Positions 26,846 to 35,526 of a stretch of DNA of 64,000 bases are shown piece after piece. The DNA is taken from NCBI RefSeq assembly GCF_014323565.1, contig NZ_CP058669.1:2321501-2385500 (forward strand). The letters run 5' to 3'. The stretch comes from Hyphobacterium sp. CCMP332. Its GTDB lineage: Bacteria > Pseudomonadota > Alphaproteobacteria > Caulobacterales > Maricaulaceae. The first letter of the stretch is position 1. Each line of letters starts with the position of its first letter. The notes below the pieces were generated by a model. It saw only the letters and a list, made by a program, of their open reading frames with translations. It did no database searches and had not been told where the DNA came from. Made by a program: the position numbers and the translations under genes.

Positions 26846-28140
26846 GGCCTGTTGTCGGCCAATGCGGCTTCGAGCACCACATCGTGGCCCGCCAGCCAGT
26901 CGTCAAACATTACCGGAACAACGACATTTGGCGTAACTGTTCGACGCGTATCGGTTGGAAGCGATCCCTGCCAGTAAAGAGTCGAATGGATAACTGGCAG
27001 GCCCGTCATTGTCAGATTGACAAAGTTTGCGTCGCCGAAATGGTTGGGTGCCCCCCCGGTCGGCTCACCGATGAGTACCGCATCCAGATGGCGCTCCGCC
27101 TCGGTTACAAAATTCATGGCAGCTGAAAATGTTTGGCGGCCAACCAATACGATAGTGCCTTCTGAATGATCGAGACCTGCGCGGATAGTGTCGCGAATGA
27201 TGGCTTCATTCAGGAAATTGTTGCCGCCACGGTTGCGCCGCACATCAAAAATCACGCGGGTCGTGCCAAGACGAGTAGCGGTTTCCTGGATGCGCGCCGA
27301 AACATCTGCAATCGTTTCATTGTCATTATCCTCAACAGCATTGAACGCGACATAAATTGTCTGTCCGCCGTCAATGACTGCAAAATCGATATTTCTCTCA
27401 GGATCTGCAGGAGGCCGTGCGCGGTTTATTGCGGTGCTCGACCGAGCGTCGACCAACTCCCCAGTCGGTATGCCTGGCTCAAGGCGAACCTGGCGGCGCA
27501 TGCCGTCGTTGTCCTGAACTGTGAGAACGATTGCGCCGTCGATTTCCATCGCGCCAATCGCTTCAAGATACACAGGGTTTGACAGCAAGGTGGGCATCCA
27601 GTTTCGACCCCATTGATCATTCTCCCGGCCTATCATGGAAATCAAATGCGTCCGCACATCTTCAATCGGCATATCGTTGATGGACACTATCTGTTGGGCC
27701 AACAGGCTTTCATTTCCTGGCTCGGCCTGGATAACGAACACACCGTCATCAAAATCAAATACACGAATCGGTAATTGCTTTTCAAAACCTAAGCTTTGGA
27801 CGAAGAACGGGACGACGTTGGAGTGACCGTCTTCAAGGCTGGCCACCAGGTGGCTCAAAGCCGCCAGTCGCTCAGTTGCCGACTGTGTTGGCAGCGCGAC
27901 GCGGATCTGCTCGACAGAATCGTTCCACATGTCCCGGGTTTCTGAGAATCTCAGCGCGGGGTGTTGGTCTCGAATGGCGGTGTCGAGTTGCACGAGATCG
28001 GCTTGCCAGTCTTCCAGGGAGGCATCCCGGAAGTTTACCTCCGGCTGCTCGGCGTTGTTCAATTGCAGTCCCTCCGCGGAGTTCACCAAGAGTCCGAATA
28101 GAATTGCGAATAGGGAAATGCGTTTGATAACGGGATTCAT
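26842..28140 (-). CDS. Exported S41-family (tail-specific protease-like) peptidase
   Basis: This 432-residue protein has an N-terminal export signal (IKRISLFAILFGLLVNSAEG). The S41 catalytic core includes LVASLEDGHSNVV (the conserved D-x-H region), FDVRRNRGGNN (the substrate-binding strand) and the nucleophile Ser in VGRQTFSAAMNF followed by GEPTGG. No PDZ domain is obvious. Non-CTP S41 proteins of this kind are periplasmic or secreted peptidases of poorly known substrate. It is the last gene of a three-peptidase run (31143 to 26842, all minus strand) and its stop abuts an IS6 end, though the C-terminus looks natural. Confidence 0.82.
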   Translation of the reverse strand: MNPVIKRISLFAILFGLLVNSAEGLQLNNAEQPEVNFRDASLEDWQADLVQLDTAIRDQHPALRFSETRDMWNDSVEQIRVALPTQSATERLAALSHLVASLEDGHSNVVPFFVQSLGFEKQLPIRVFDFDDGVFVIQAEPGNESLLAQQIVSINDMPIEDVRTHLISMIGRENDQWGRNWMPTLLSNPVYLEAIGAMEIDGAIVLTVQDNDGMRRQVRLEPGIPTGELVDARSSTAINRARPPADPERNIDFAVIDGGQTIYVAFNAVEDNDNETIADVSARIQETATRLGTTRVIFDVRRNRGGNNFLNEAIIRDTIRAGLDHSEGTIVLVGRQTFSAAMNFVTEAERHLDAVLIGEPTGGAPNHFGDANFVNLTMTGLPVIHSTLYWQGSLPTDTRRTVTPNVVVPVMFDDWLAGHDVVLEAALADNRP

Positions 28141-28213
28141 GTCCGTTCCTCGTTTAAGTAATCGCGGCTTACGACAGGGTCTATTTTCCCTAGCGCAAGA
28201 CAGAGAAAGACGT

Positions 28214-29680
28214 CTAGCGTTGAAGGAAATCCGGCATACAGGCTGGCTCACGCGATCCGCTGCATCCGTTGGCGGCAAATCGCACCATGATCTCATCTGG
28301 ACCGAAAGCAGATGTCGCCAGACCAGCCTCATCCATGCGAGCGAGCACATCAAACGGGTTGAACGGCCCGTTAAGCCAAGCGTGAATTTCACTGGCAGCG
28401 CCATCTGACACAACGTCCAATTCAGCAAGCAGGCGGGCTTCAGAATAATGGGTGTCGTCCGCCTGGTAGAGACCGCGCAGCGCAGCCTCATAGGCACCAG
28501 GGCCAGATTGCGCGGTCATTTCCGCATCGAGCAGAAAGTTGAAAAGCGCGCCGGAACCATAGACGAGTTGACGGTTCTGCTGCTTGTTTTCACCTGCCTC
28601 CGCCAACGAGATTGGCCCGCTGGATATGCGACCTAGAAAATAGCGGCGAATTTGACCCTCGATCATGAAAATCACGTCATCGGCGTCCACAAGGCCAGCC
28701 CGGTAGAGCGTCTTCATCGTCAGGTAGTCCGTGCCGCCTTCTGTAAACCATTGCAGCTCGGAATAGGGATCAGCTTCGATCGCATGCCCGATCCATGCAT
28801 GGAGTGTCTCGTGGGCCAATGCACGCGCCCACATCAAGGTCTCATGCGCGCGAAACGGTGCCGGTAATCGCTGCCCGAAACTTTGGGCAAAAGCGCCACC
28901 ATCGTTCATTTCATCCGCCCCAAAGGCGACTAAATAGCGGTCCATCGGCATATCGCCAAATATCTGGCCGTAACGAGCCAGGCTTTCGACGAGGACGTTA
29001 CGAAACTCCTGGCGCGCCGACGAGAAGGCCTCTTCGGTAACAATTACGACGTCGAGGCCACCAATGCGGATCATTTCGGGGTCGAGGCCTGGCCCAACCA
29101 CAATGAGATTGCGCAGCAGATCGTTGAGGCTCGCGACCGCGAAATGGTTTTCCGCTTCTTCATTCCAAGGCGTCAAAGCCTGCCAGTCGTCTGGAATATC
29201 AAAACGCACATCAAAATGGCAGTCTGTCCACGCATAGTTGACCGCGAGGACAGAATGCATAACGAAATAGAACGCATCGTCGAAGCGGTAGGCGACCTCT
29301 TCCTTGCCGACATCCCACCTCGCCGCATCATGGCCCGCCGTCAACGTGTAGCGATAACCATCCCAACGCGTTTCCGCATCGCCAGGCACGGTCCAGCTGC
29401 CCTGGCCGAGATACGTCGCCTCGACCGACCGGCCATCGGCCAAGTTGAAAACCACGTCTGAGAGAAAATCGGCAGTACCGTCCACCGTGCCTTGCGCTGG
29501 GCCCCAACTGATATCGATTGCACCGGAGGCACCGACCGCAGAGACCCCGATTTCGAAGCGGTCCGTACCTGCTGGTGTAATAGAGATTCCGATTGGGTCA
29601 GCCGGACAGGATGACTGCGCCTGTGCTGCGCTTGAGAGGCTCAAGGCCGCCAAAAGTGTGGTGGTAAGCAGGAATTTCAT
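28214..29680 (-). CDS. Exported M61-like gluzincin metallopeptidase
   Basis: This 488-residue protein has a signal peptide (LLTTTLLAALSLSSAAQA). The zinc motif is H290-E-T-L-H294 with a downstream Glu (E314 in WFTEGGTDYL), a spacing typical of peptidase clan MA, and the EGGTDY signature is close to M61 (glycyl aminopeptidase) and M1 enzymes. The N-terminal half is beta-rich as in M61. It lies 73 bp upstream of the S41 gene and 170 bp after another S41 gene on the same strand. The product would act outside the cytoplasm on peptides; specificity is unknown. The start at 29680 is chosen for the signal peptide. Confidence 0.8.
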   Translation of the reverse strand: MKFLLTTTLLAALSLSSAAQAQSSCPADPIGISITPAGTDRFEIGVSAVGASGAIDISWGPAQGTVDGTADFLSDVVFNLADGRSVEATYLGQGSWTVPGDAETRWDGYRYTLTAGHDAARWDVGKEEVAYRFDDAFYFVMHSVLAVNYAWTDCHFDVRFDIPDDWQALTPWNEEAENHFAVASLNDLLRNLIVVGPGLDPEMIRIGGLDVVIVTEEAFSSARQEFRNVLVESLARYGQIFGDMPMDRYLVAFGADEMNDGGAFAQSFGQRLPAPFRAHETLMWARALAHETLHAWIGHAIEADPYSELQWFTEGGTDYLTMKTLYRAGLVDADDVIFMIEGQIRRYFLGRISSGPISLAEAGENKQQNRQLVYGSGALFNFLLDAEMTAQSGPGAYEAALRGLYQADDTHYSEARLLAELDVVSDGAASEIHAWLNGPFNPFDVLARMDEAGLATSAFGPDEIMVRFAANGCSGSREPACMPDFLQR

Positions 29681-29850
29681 GAAAGCGTCCTTTTCGGTTG
29701 CACATGTGATGCGTGGCACACTTGAAGCAGATGCGGCTAAAGCCAGCCGTGAGGGCACCGGTTGAGATCAGTTGAGGGAAATTAGTGATCCCATAATTAT
29801 TCAGATTCGACGCCCGGCCGAATATTTCAATTTGAGTTGCTCTTGTTGTG

Positions 29851-31143
29851 TTATTCGAGGGCCGCGATTATTTCTTCCACAGTCAATGATGAAACATGCT
29901 CAACTATTTGATCTGGCATTACACCGTGCGTGCCAACCTCGCCTGACGCTCTTGTAAAAAGATAAAGGGGCGCCCTAACCTCGAGCCCCGTATTAGGAAG
30001 CGTGAAGCTTTGAACTTGGCCGGTTTGATTTGCTCGCCCGTCAGTTTCCTCGCCGATTATCCTACCGATGTCGAAATCTTGTATGATGGTCGCAAAAACT
30101 ATGGCCTGTGAGTAGGTCTCTGGTCCGACAATAATGTAGACTTCACCCTCAAATCGATTTTCTGAATCGGCAGGGGGTTGCACCCACTGGGCGAAAGGAA
30201 GCGTTACAATCGACCCCATTTCAGCACCCGGGATAAGACTAATGTTTTCTTCAGTAATCCGCGCCCGAACGGCTGAAATTGGTGTGTAACGTTCCGAGGT
30301 CAGGTAATTAAGCAGCCTATCCGACAGCTGCCGAGCTCCACCACCGTTCGCTCGCAGGTCGATAAAAAGGCGGTCAGATCCAGACTCGTTAATTTGAGCA
30401 AATGCATTCTGAAGGAAGCTCTCAAATCGATCTTCATATTCTCGTTCAAAACTTGTGATGGTCAGAATCGCATTGGCCCCTTCCAATTCGACATGAAATG
30501 TCTCGGACAAACCTGGGTCACCAGAGAAGTCACTATCCGAAAGCGCCATTGAACGTCCTAGTGGGGTGAGAATCATAACGTCCGATCGTGTGAACTCGCC
30601 GACGTGCAATTCAATCAAGTCGTTCAGACGCAACTCCAGAATGCGTCGGCGCAACGCATCAGATTCGCCTCGTATATTGGGCATGGTTTCGGCGACCATT
30701 GCGGCAACAGATTGGTTCTTGACTGAGACGAGTTCGGCTGTCTCCCCGCTTCCAGCCAACGTTATGAATACGCGATGCCCTTCAATGGAAACAGGATGTT
30801 CGATGATTGAGCGCTGGGCTCTTGGAAGCGCAATGCCGGTATGTGCATCGTTAAACATCGAATTGAGTCGTCCAAATACATGCCACGCCGATTGTCGGCT
30901 CATCCCATCTGAGAGACCTGATTCAACCTCGCTCAATAGGGATTCGAGCGCCCTGACGTCGATCAACGCCTCAATTGCTGGGTGTGTATTTCTGGCCCAA
31001 GCCTGCCAAGTTTGGAGATCATCGAGTAATTCTGCGCGCGAAAACATTCGCTCGTTCTCGCGAGGCGTAGCCCAAGCGAGGCCAAATGAAAGAGAGAGCA
31101 CACCGACAATCAGAGTGCGCAAAAAAAAGGAAGACACAGCCAT
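29851..31143 (-). CDS. Exported S41-family peptidase, second copy
   Basis: This 430-residue S41-like peptidase has a signal peptide (SSFFLRTLIVGVLSLSFGLAWA). Core motifs are FNDAHTGIALP (conserved D-x-H), LFIDLRANGGGARQLSD, and the nucleophile Ser in VGPETYSQAIVFA, followed by GEETDG. It is distantly related to the other S41 protein of the cluster but not a recent duplicate. It is the first gene of the peptidase run and is divergent from a MarR-type gene, with palindromes in the 46-bp gap. Codon use is AT-richer than the host flanks. Confidence 0.82.
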   Translation of the reverse strand: MAVSSFFLRTLIVGVLSLSFGLAWATPRENERMFSRAELLDDLQTWQAWARNTHPAIEALIDVRALESLLSEVESGLSDGMSRQSAWHVFGRLNSMFNDAHTGIALPRAQRSIIEHPVSIEGHRVFITLAGSGETAELVSVKNQSVAAMVAETMPNIRGESDALRRRILELRLNDLIELHVGEFTRSDVMILTPLGRSMALSDSDFSGDPGLSETFHVELEGANAILTITSFEREYEDRFESFLQNAFAQINESGSDRLFIDLRANGGGARQLSDRLLNYLTSERYTPISAVRARITEENISLIPGAEMGSIVTLPFAQWVQPPADSENRFEGEVYIIVGPETYSQAIVFATIIQDFDIGRIIGEETDGRANQTGQVQSFTLPNTGLEVRAPLYLFTRASGEVGTHGVMPDQIVEHVSSLTVEEIIAALE

Positions 31144-31161
31144 AAAACTCCGCCATAGTGC

Positions 31162-31185
31162 GTTATCGGTAACGTAACTGGTTAC
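31162..31185. promoter_or_regulatory. Two adjacent small palindromes, candidate MarR operator
   Basis: GTTA-TCGG-TAAC (31162-31173) is directly followed by GTAAC-TG-GTTAC (31174-31185). Both lie in the 46-bp gap between the divergent S41 peptidase and MarR-type genes, 5-28 bp before the regulator ATG. A winged-helix dimer could block both promoters here. The function is inferred from symmetry and position. Confidence 0.65.
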
Positions 31186-31189
31186 ATGT

Positions 31190-31723
31190 ATGACCCTTCC
31201 CACATACTCGTCAAGCGTATTTCGTCGCCGTGAACTTCTGCGGGACTTGTACGGGCCGGCCTTTCTTGGTCAGTTGATGGTGCGGATTACGGAATTTCTT
31301 ATCGCCAGCGGTGCGCCCGTTGCGGCAGAATTTGGCATAACCGCGCCTGTTCGGACATTTTCCATTCTGGTCCTCCTGCGCACCGAAGCGGCGTCAAGTT
31401 CCGAGCTGGCCTCGGCCCTCGGCGTGACTCACGTAGCTATTGTCAAGAATGTCCGCGCTCTCCTGGTACTTGGCCTCGTCGAGAAGAGTGATGACCCCGG
31501 TGATGCCCGCCGCAAGCCGATCAGTCTGACTGATAGTGGGACAATCGAGGCCCAAAAGGTTCATATGTTTATGGAGTTGTCGCGGTCTGTTTTTGAAGAA
31601 CTTTTTGAGGATGTCGGTCACGACGTATTCTCAGCCCTCCACGATATAGAAGACGCTTTTAAACGAGAGGGATTAGGCGAGCGGATTCGATCTAAAATTA
31701 AATCCAGAGGCACGGGCAGTTGA
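31190..31723 (+). CDS. MarR-family winged-helix regulator
   Basis: This 177-residue regulator has a MarR-type winged helix at residues ~60-130 (SSSELASALGVTHVAIVKNVRALLVLGLVEKSDD, in parts, then the wing DPGDARRKPISLTDSG). The longer N-terminal helix region (RDLYGPAFLGQLMVRITEFL) would form the dimer arm. It is divergent from the three-peptidase run and probably controls it through the palindromes at 31162-31185. Its ligand is unknown. Confidence 0.85.
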   Translation: MTLPTYSSSVFRRRELLRDLYGPAFLGQLMVRITEFLIASGAPVAAEFGITAPVRTFSILVLLRTEAASSSELASALGVTHVAIVKNVRALLVLGLVEKSDDPGDARRKPISLTDSGTIEAQKVHMFMELSRSVFEELFEDVGHDVFSALHDIEDAFKREGLGERIRSKIKSRGTGS

Positions 31724-31857
31724 ATGACACGTGGCCAGGCCCCACGAGGAGGTGCCGTGCGCGCATTCGCTGGCAGTCGTCAAAGCAAGGATACGACCTG
31801 TTTTCACACAAAGTTGAGTTGCTCCATCGGGCCGCAGGCAACAAACGAAATTCAGAT

Positions 31858-32355
31858 TGACCTGCGCCCCTTGGCTCCCTCGTTTATTTCGAGAATCTTT
31901 TATTAAGGAGACAGACGATAGGCAAAGAAATCCAGCGTCCGCGACCAGGCGAGCGAGGCAGCGTCAGAGTCGTATCGCGGCGTGGAATCATTATGAAAAC
32001 CGTGATTGGCGCCTTCATAGACAAAGGCATCATAGACGGCATTACTCGTATCGAGCACCGCTTTATAGTCAGGCCATCCGGCGTTGACACGTTCATCCAG
32101 TCCAGCCAGATGAATCTGGAGAGGAACCTCGAGCTGTTCAGCTTCACTCGCCGTTGGCCAGCCGCCGTAGAAGGGCACGGCGCCTGATAGCCAAGGCTGG
32201 CGGACAGCCATCAGATTGGCGACGGCCCCACCGAAACAAAAGCCAACACAGGCCACTTTCCCGGAGCAGGCGTCGTGCGTGCGCAAGAAATCTGCAGCAG
32301 CCTGAAAATCCTGAACCATCGACTCGCGTTCGCGCTGAGCCTGCAGAGCTCGCCC
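31858..32355. repeat. 498-bp direct repeat, copy 2
   Basis: This is the partner of 20585-21082, in the same orientation with about three mismatches. Here it is part of the complete dienelactone hydrolase gene, so this is the source copy. Recombination between the two would delete 11.3 kb including IS A, the serine hydrolase, alkB, IS B and the peptidase cluster. Confidence 0.93.
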
Positions 32356-32799
32356 ATCATCATCATTGCCGGGATAGCCGCCCAAGGGGTGCAGCGCATC
32401 GGGCGCAAAGACGGCATATCCCTCCAATGCAGCGCGGCGGGCCACGTCGCGGATATATGGGTTCAAACCACGGTTTTCATGAATGACCACGATGCCGCCC
32501 AGTGGCGATGAGGCGCCCGCAGGCCGAGCGAAATACCCTGCCATATCACCTGCCCCGCTCGGCGAATCATAGTCCAGCATCGCAGTTTCGAGGCGCGGGT
32601 CATCTGCCGCCGTTTGCTCGGCAGCGGCGTAATCAGGCATAATTAGGCTGGCGAGTGCGGTCACCGTTAAGCCGCCAACAGCATAGCGTGTTAGCCCGTC
32701 AAGAAAGGCTCGCCGCGACAAATGACCGTGCGCATACGCATCATAAAGGCTTAATGCGCCTTGAGCAATCTTGGGCTTTGTGTCGTCAGTCATGGGCAT
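31903..32799 (-). CDS. Tat-exported dienelactone hydrolase family protein
   Basis: This ~298-residue alpha/beta hydrolase has a twin-arginine type signal (LSRRAFLDGL followed by a hydrophobic VGGLTVTALASLIMP stretch), so it probably folds in the cytoplasm and is exported. The DLH nucleophile elbow is GFCFGG with Cys as nucleophile, and the catalytic His lies in GANHGFHND. An Asp in the HLAGLDERV region completes the triad. The oxyanion part is HENRGLNPYIRDVARR. It resembles the YghX/dienelactone hydrolase group, whose natural substrates are mostly unknown. A 5'-truncated copy lies at 20630-21082. The ATGs at 32799 and 32793 are both possible. Confidence 0.88.
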   Translation of the reverse strand: MPMTDDTKPKIAQGALSLYDAYAHGHLSRRAFLDGLTRYAVGGLTVTALASLIMPDYAAAEQTAADDPRLETAMLDYDSPSGAGDMAGYFARPAGASSPLGGIVVIHENRGLNPYIRDVARRAALEGYAVFAPDALHPLGGYPGNDDDGRALQAQRERESMVQDFQAAADFLRTHDACSGKVACVGFCFGGAVANLMAVRQPWLSGAVPFYGGWPTASEAEQLEVPLQIHLAGLDERVNAGWPDYKAVLDTSNAVYDAFVYEGANHGFHNDSTPRYDSDAASLAWSRTLDFFAYRLSP

Positions 32800-32917
32800 G
32801 GCTTTCGTTGGGGCAGCATACAGCAGCAACTCGGAAGAAACTGAAGCCCAGGTTGGCCGAGTCAAGACAGCGGTGTCGTTTCTTCGCCCGATGTCGGGAT
32901 AATGAGCTACCCCGTCG

Positions 32918-33215
32918 AAGGCCGGTACCCGAAAGTTCCCCAAAATCGAGATCTGAAACCCACCGTTCCACCCGCCAACCGTGTGAGCCATTCACGATCA
33001 GTAGCGTAGCGGCTTCACGTTCTTGCGGACGTATCGCTACCGCGCTCGTGCAGCAGATCTTCCACGTTTCGAAGCGACAGCGGAAAGCGGATATACATCA
33101 TCACGGCGAGACGAATGACTTCAGGAAACGTTTTGAAATAGATAAACGGGTTTTTCATGCGCTCAAATTATCGGTCAACCCGCTAACGCCGGCTTGCTTC
33201 TGAAAACGCCATTAG
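32918..33215 (-). mobile_element. Chimeric IS6-family remnant
   Basis: The right part (33040-33210) matches the IS6 transposase start and terminal region (segment for FRYFKTF.EVIRLAVMMY, then CTAACGCCGGCTTGCTTCTG). The left ~110 bp match the left part of the remnant at 13455 but not the complete IS6 copies. The two fragments thus descend from one rearranged element that moved as a unit. The frame is broken and not functional. Confidence 0.75.
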
Positions 33216-33330
33216 GTTCGTTCTGGCCGCGGTTTTATTGGACAAATCTCAGATAATGGTTCCCTATATAGTTAATGTGGGCGGTACACATCGTCTGCCC
33301 GCTTAGCGCACCAAGCGATAGGAGGCGGTC

Positions 33331-35526
33331 ATGTTTCGAAGTTTTCTAACCTCTACAGCGTTCCTGCTATTCGGCTGTTCAGGTGCATTGGCGGACGACC
33401 TGATCGATTTCGGGTCGAATACCGATATAGCGTTTGAAGCCGGTCCAGGTTCGGCGGGGCCTGTGCGCCGGGAAATCCGTGGGCTTGACCCGGCCGTCAT
33501 GTCGATGACGCCTGGTGAACGTGTCGCGCTCAACTTCGGGGCGGGCGGCAATGCCGTCCTCGATCGGATCGAGAGGAACGGGACCGGCACCTGGATTTGG
33601 GCCGGACACATCGAGGGTGAACCGCTGAACCGGGTGCTTCTTACCCGGACTGGTGAGCATGTATTTGGACGCGTCCTAGCCGGCGACGGAATCTGGCTGA
33701 TCATTCCGGAGCTGAATGGCGGCCATACGCTGTTCCGCCATGCTGACAATGCGCGTCCGGGCGGCTTCGATGGCGATAGCCTTGTTCCCACCGTCGACGA
33801 TATGCTGCGCCTTCGGATGCCGCCGGGTAGCGGAGACGCGCCTGTGACGGAAGCAGCGGTCGCGGTCGGCTCGCTCGGAACGGTCGATATCCTCGTTTAT
33901 TATAGCGAAAGCTTCCGAACGACATGGGGCCCCGCGGCGGGCGGGCGCATCCAGTATCTGATGGCGCTGCTTGATCAGGCCCTGGTCAATTCCGACACGG
34001 GTCTGCGCGCGCGTCTTGTAGGTACGGAATCCATTTCGACCAACGATGATCGCGGCAACGCCGCCACCGTCGTCGATATGCGCTCCGGTGCCGGACTTGG
34101 AGAAGCAGGGCCGAACGGACAGGATTACAGCGCGATGTTGGCGCGGCGGAACGCCCTGGGCGCAGACCTTGTGGCCATAGTCCGCAACATGCGTTTACCC
34201 AACATGGCCAATTGTGGCACCGCCTATGTGATTGGAGCGACAAGCGACACCATCGGAACCGGAAGCGATATTGTCGGAGTCGCCGCGATCAGCGACTGGA
34301 TCGACGACACCGATTCAGACCTCAGCAATGGCTACACCTACTGCACCGATCTGACTTTCGCGCACGAAATCGGCCACAATCTCGGCATAGACCATGACCT
34401 AGCAAACTCGGACGCCAATCGCGGCGTCCGTGATTATGCGCTCGGATACGTCAATCAATGCGGATACCGGACGATCATGGCGTATGACTCGTCATTGCGC
34501 TCAACTACCTGCCTAGTGGATACGGCACCGGGTTCGAACCATGAACTCGAAATGCCTTACTTTTCCAACCCTGACGTCGGCCGGTGCGGACCGACCATCG
34601 GTTCCAGCTCGACCAGTCAGCCTTGTGGAACGGCCGACGCGGACGCAGCGCGCGCCATGCGCGAGGAAGGCCGCAACGTCACCGAATTTCGTAGCGAGGC
34701 GGGTTTTCTGCGGTCTGCTGTTCTGCCGCTGACCAGGGCAGTCCCCACGGGCACGACGGCCACCGCATTCGCCACTGTAATCAATCCTGCAGCAAGCGGA
34801 GATACCGCGACTGGCTGCGGGCTCCGCCTTCCCGGAGCGAGTACAAACCAGTTCAGCTATCAGACGACCGACGCCCTGAACGCGCCAACCGGAACAATCA
34901 ACACGCCGGTCGACATCCTTTCTGGCGGTGCGCAGAGCTTTGTCTTCACGGTCCGGACGAACAACCAGTTTATCGACAACTCCCGGACTGAGATCGACTC
35001 CGGCAATGTCGAGTCCGACCTTTTCATTGAAGCCTTCTGCTCGAACCGGCGTTCTGCCGAATACATCGAAGGCGTGAACTCCTTCTCCTTCCGGTCGGAA
35101 ACACTCCCCGGACCGGATGTTATCGCCGTCGCCGGAACGCCGACGATCCCGGGCACCGTCCTGATTCCGACGACGGGCAACATGGTCGGCTTTTTCGTCG
35201 TTGCCGTGACAAATGTCGGCACAGCCGGCGTCGTCGTCGCGCGCCCGTCAATCGGACCGGACGCCGAAGCCGGAATTTCCTCTGTGGAGATCTGCCAGAC
35301 CGATCCCGGCACCGGTGCGTGCACAAGCGCGCGCGCGGGATCGGCGACGATCAGTCTGGCGACCAACGGGACGGCGACGTTCGCGATCTTCGTTCGGGGA
35401 ACAGGGGCTGCGGTGTCAAACCTCCCGGCGACGAACCGTGTTTTTGTCCGCTTCACCTCGACAGGGACGGTCCTCGTCAGCGGCGGTGAACGCGGCGCGA
35501 CCTCGGTCTCCGTGCGAACGAACTGA
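33331..35526 (+). CDS. Secreted metzincin metalloprotease with C-terminal tandem beta module
   Basis: This 731-residue protein has a signal peptide (FLTSTAFLLFGCSGALA) and a propeptide-like region to ~175. The metzincin catalytic domain carries H345-E-I-G-H-N-L-G-I-D-H355 and the Met-turn IMAYD (Met ~383), placing it with M12-type (reprolysin-like) zinc proteases. Residues ~458-731 form a two-part beta module (RSAVLPLTRAVPTGTTATAF, NTPVDI, then SVEICQTDPGTGACTSA). The same module sits at the N-terminus of the serine hydrolase at 22053-23897. AGGAGG lies 6 nt before the ATG. It is the only gene of its IS-bounded module. It likely degrades extracellular proteins. Confidence 0.87.
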   Translation: MFRSFLTSTAFLLFGCSGALADDLIDFGSNTDIAFEAGPGSAGPVRREIRGLDPAVMSMTPGERVALNFGAGGNAVLDRIERNGTGTWIWAGHIEGEPLNRVLLTRTGEHVFGRVLAGDGIWLIIPELNGGHTLFRHADNARPGGFDGDSLVPTVDDMLRLRMPPGSGDAPVTEAAVAVGSLGTVDILVYYSESFRTTWGPAAGGRIQYLMALLDQALVNSDTGLRARLVGTESISTNDDRGNAATVVDMRSGAGLGEAGPNGQDYSAMLARRNALGADLVAIVRNMRLPNMANCGTAYVIGATSDTIGTGSDIVGVAAISDWIDDTDSDLSNGYTYCTDLTFAHEIGHNLGIDHDLANSDANRGVRDYALGYVNQCGYRTIMAYDSSLRSTTCLVDTAPGSNHELEMPYFSNPDVGRCGPTIGSSSTSQPCGTADADAARAMREEGRNVTEFRSEAGFLRSAVLPLTRAVPTGTTATAFATVINPAASGDTATGCGLRLPGASTNQFSYQTTDALNAPTGTINTPVDILSGGAQSFVFTVRTNNQFIDNSRTEIDSGNVESDLFIEAFCSNRRSAEYIEGVNSFSFRSETLPGPDVIAVAGTPTIPGTVLIPTTGNMVGFFVVAVTNVGTAGVVVARPSIGPDAEAGISSVEICQTDPGTGACTSARAGSATISLATNGTATFAIFVRGTGAAVSNLPATNRVFVRFTSTGTVLVSGGERGATSVSVRTN

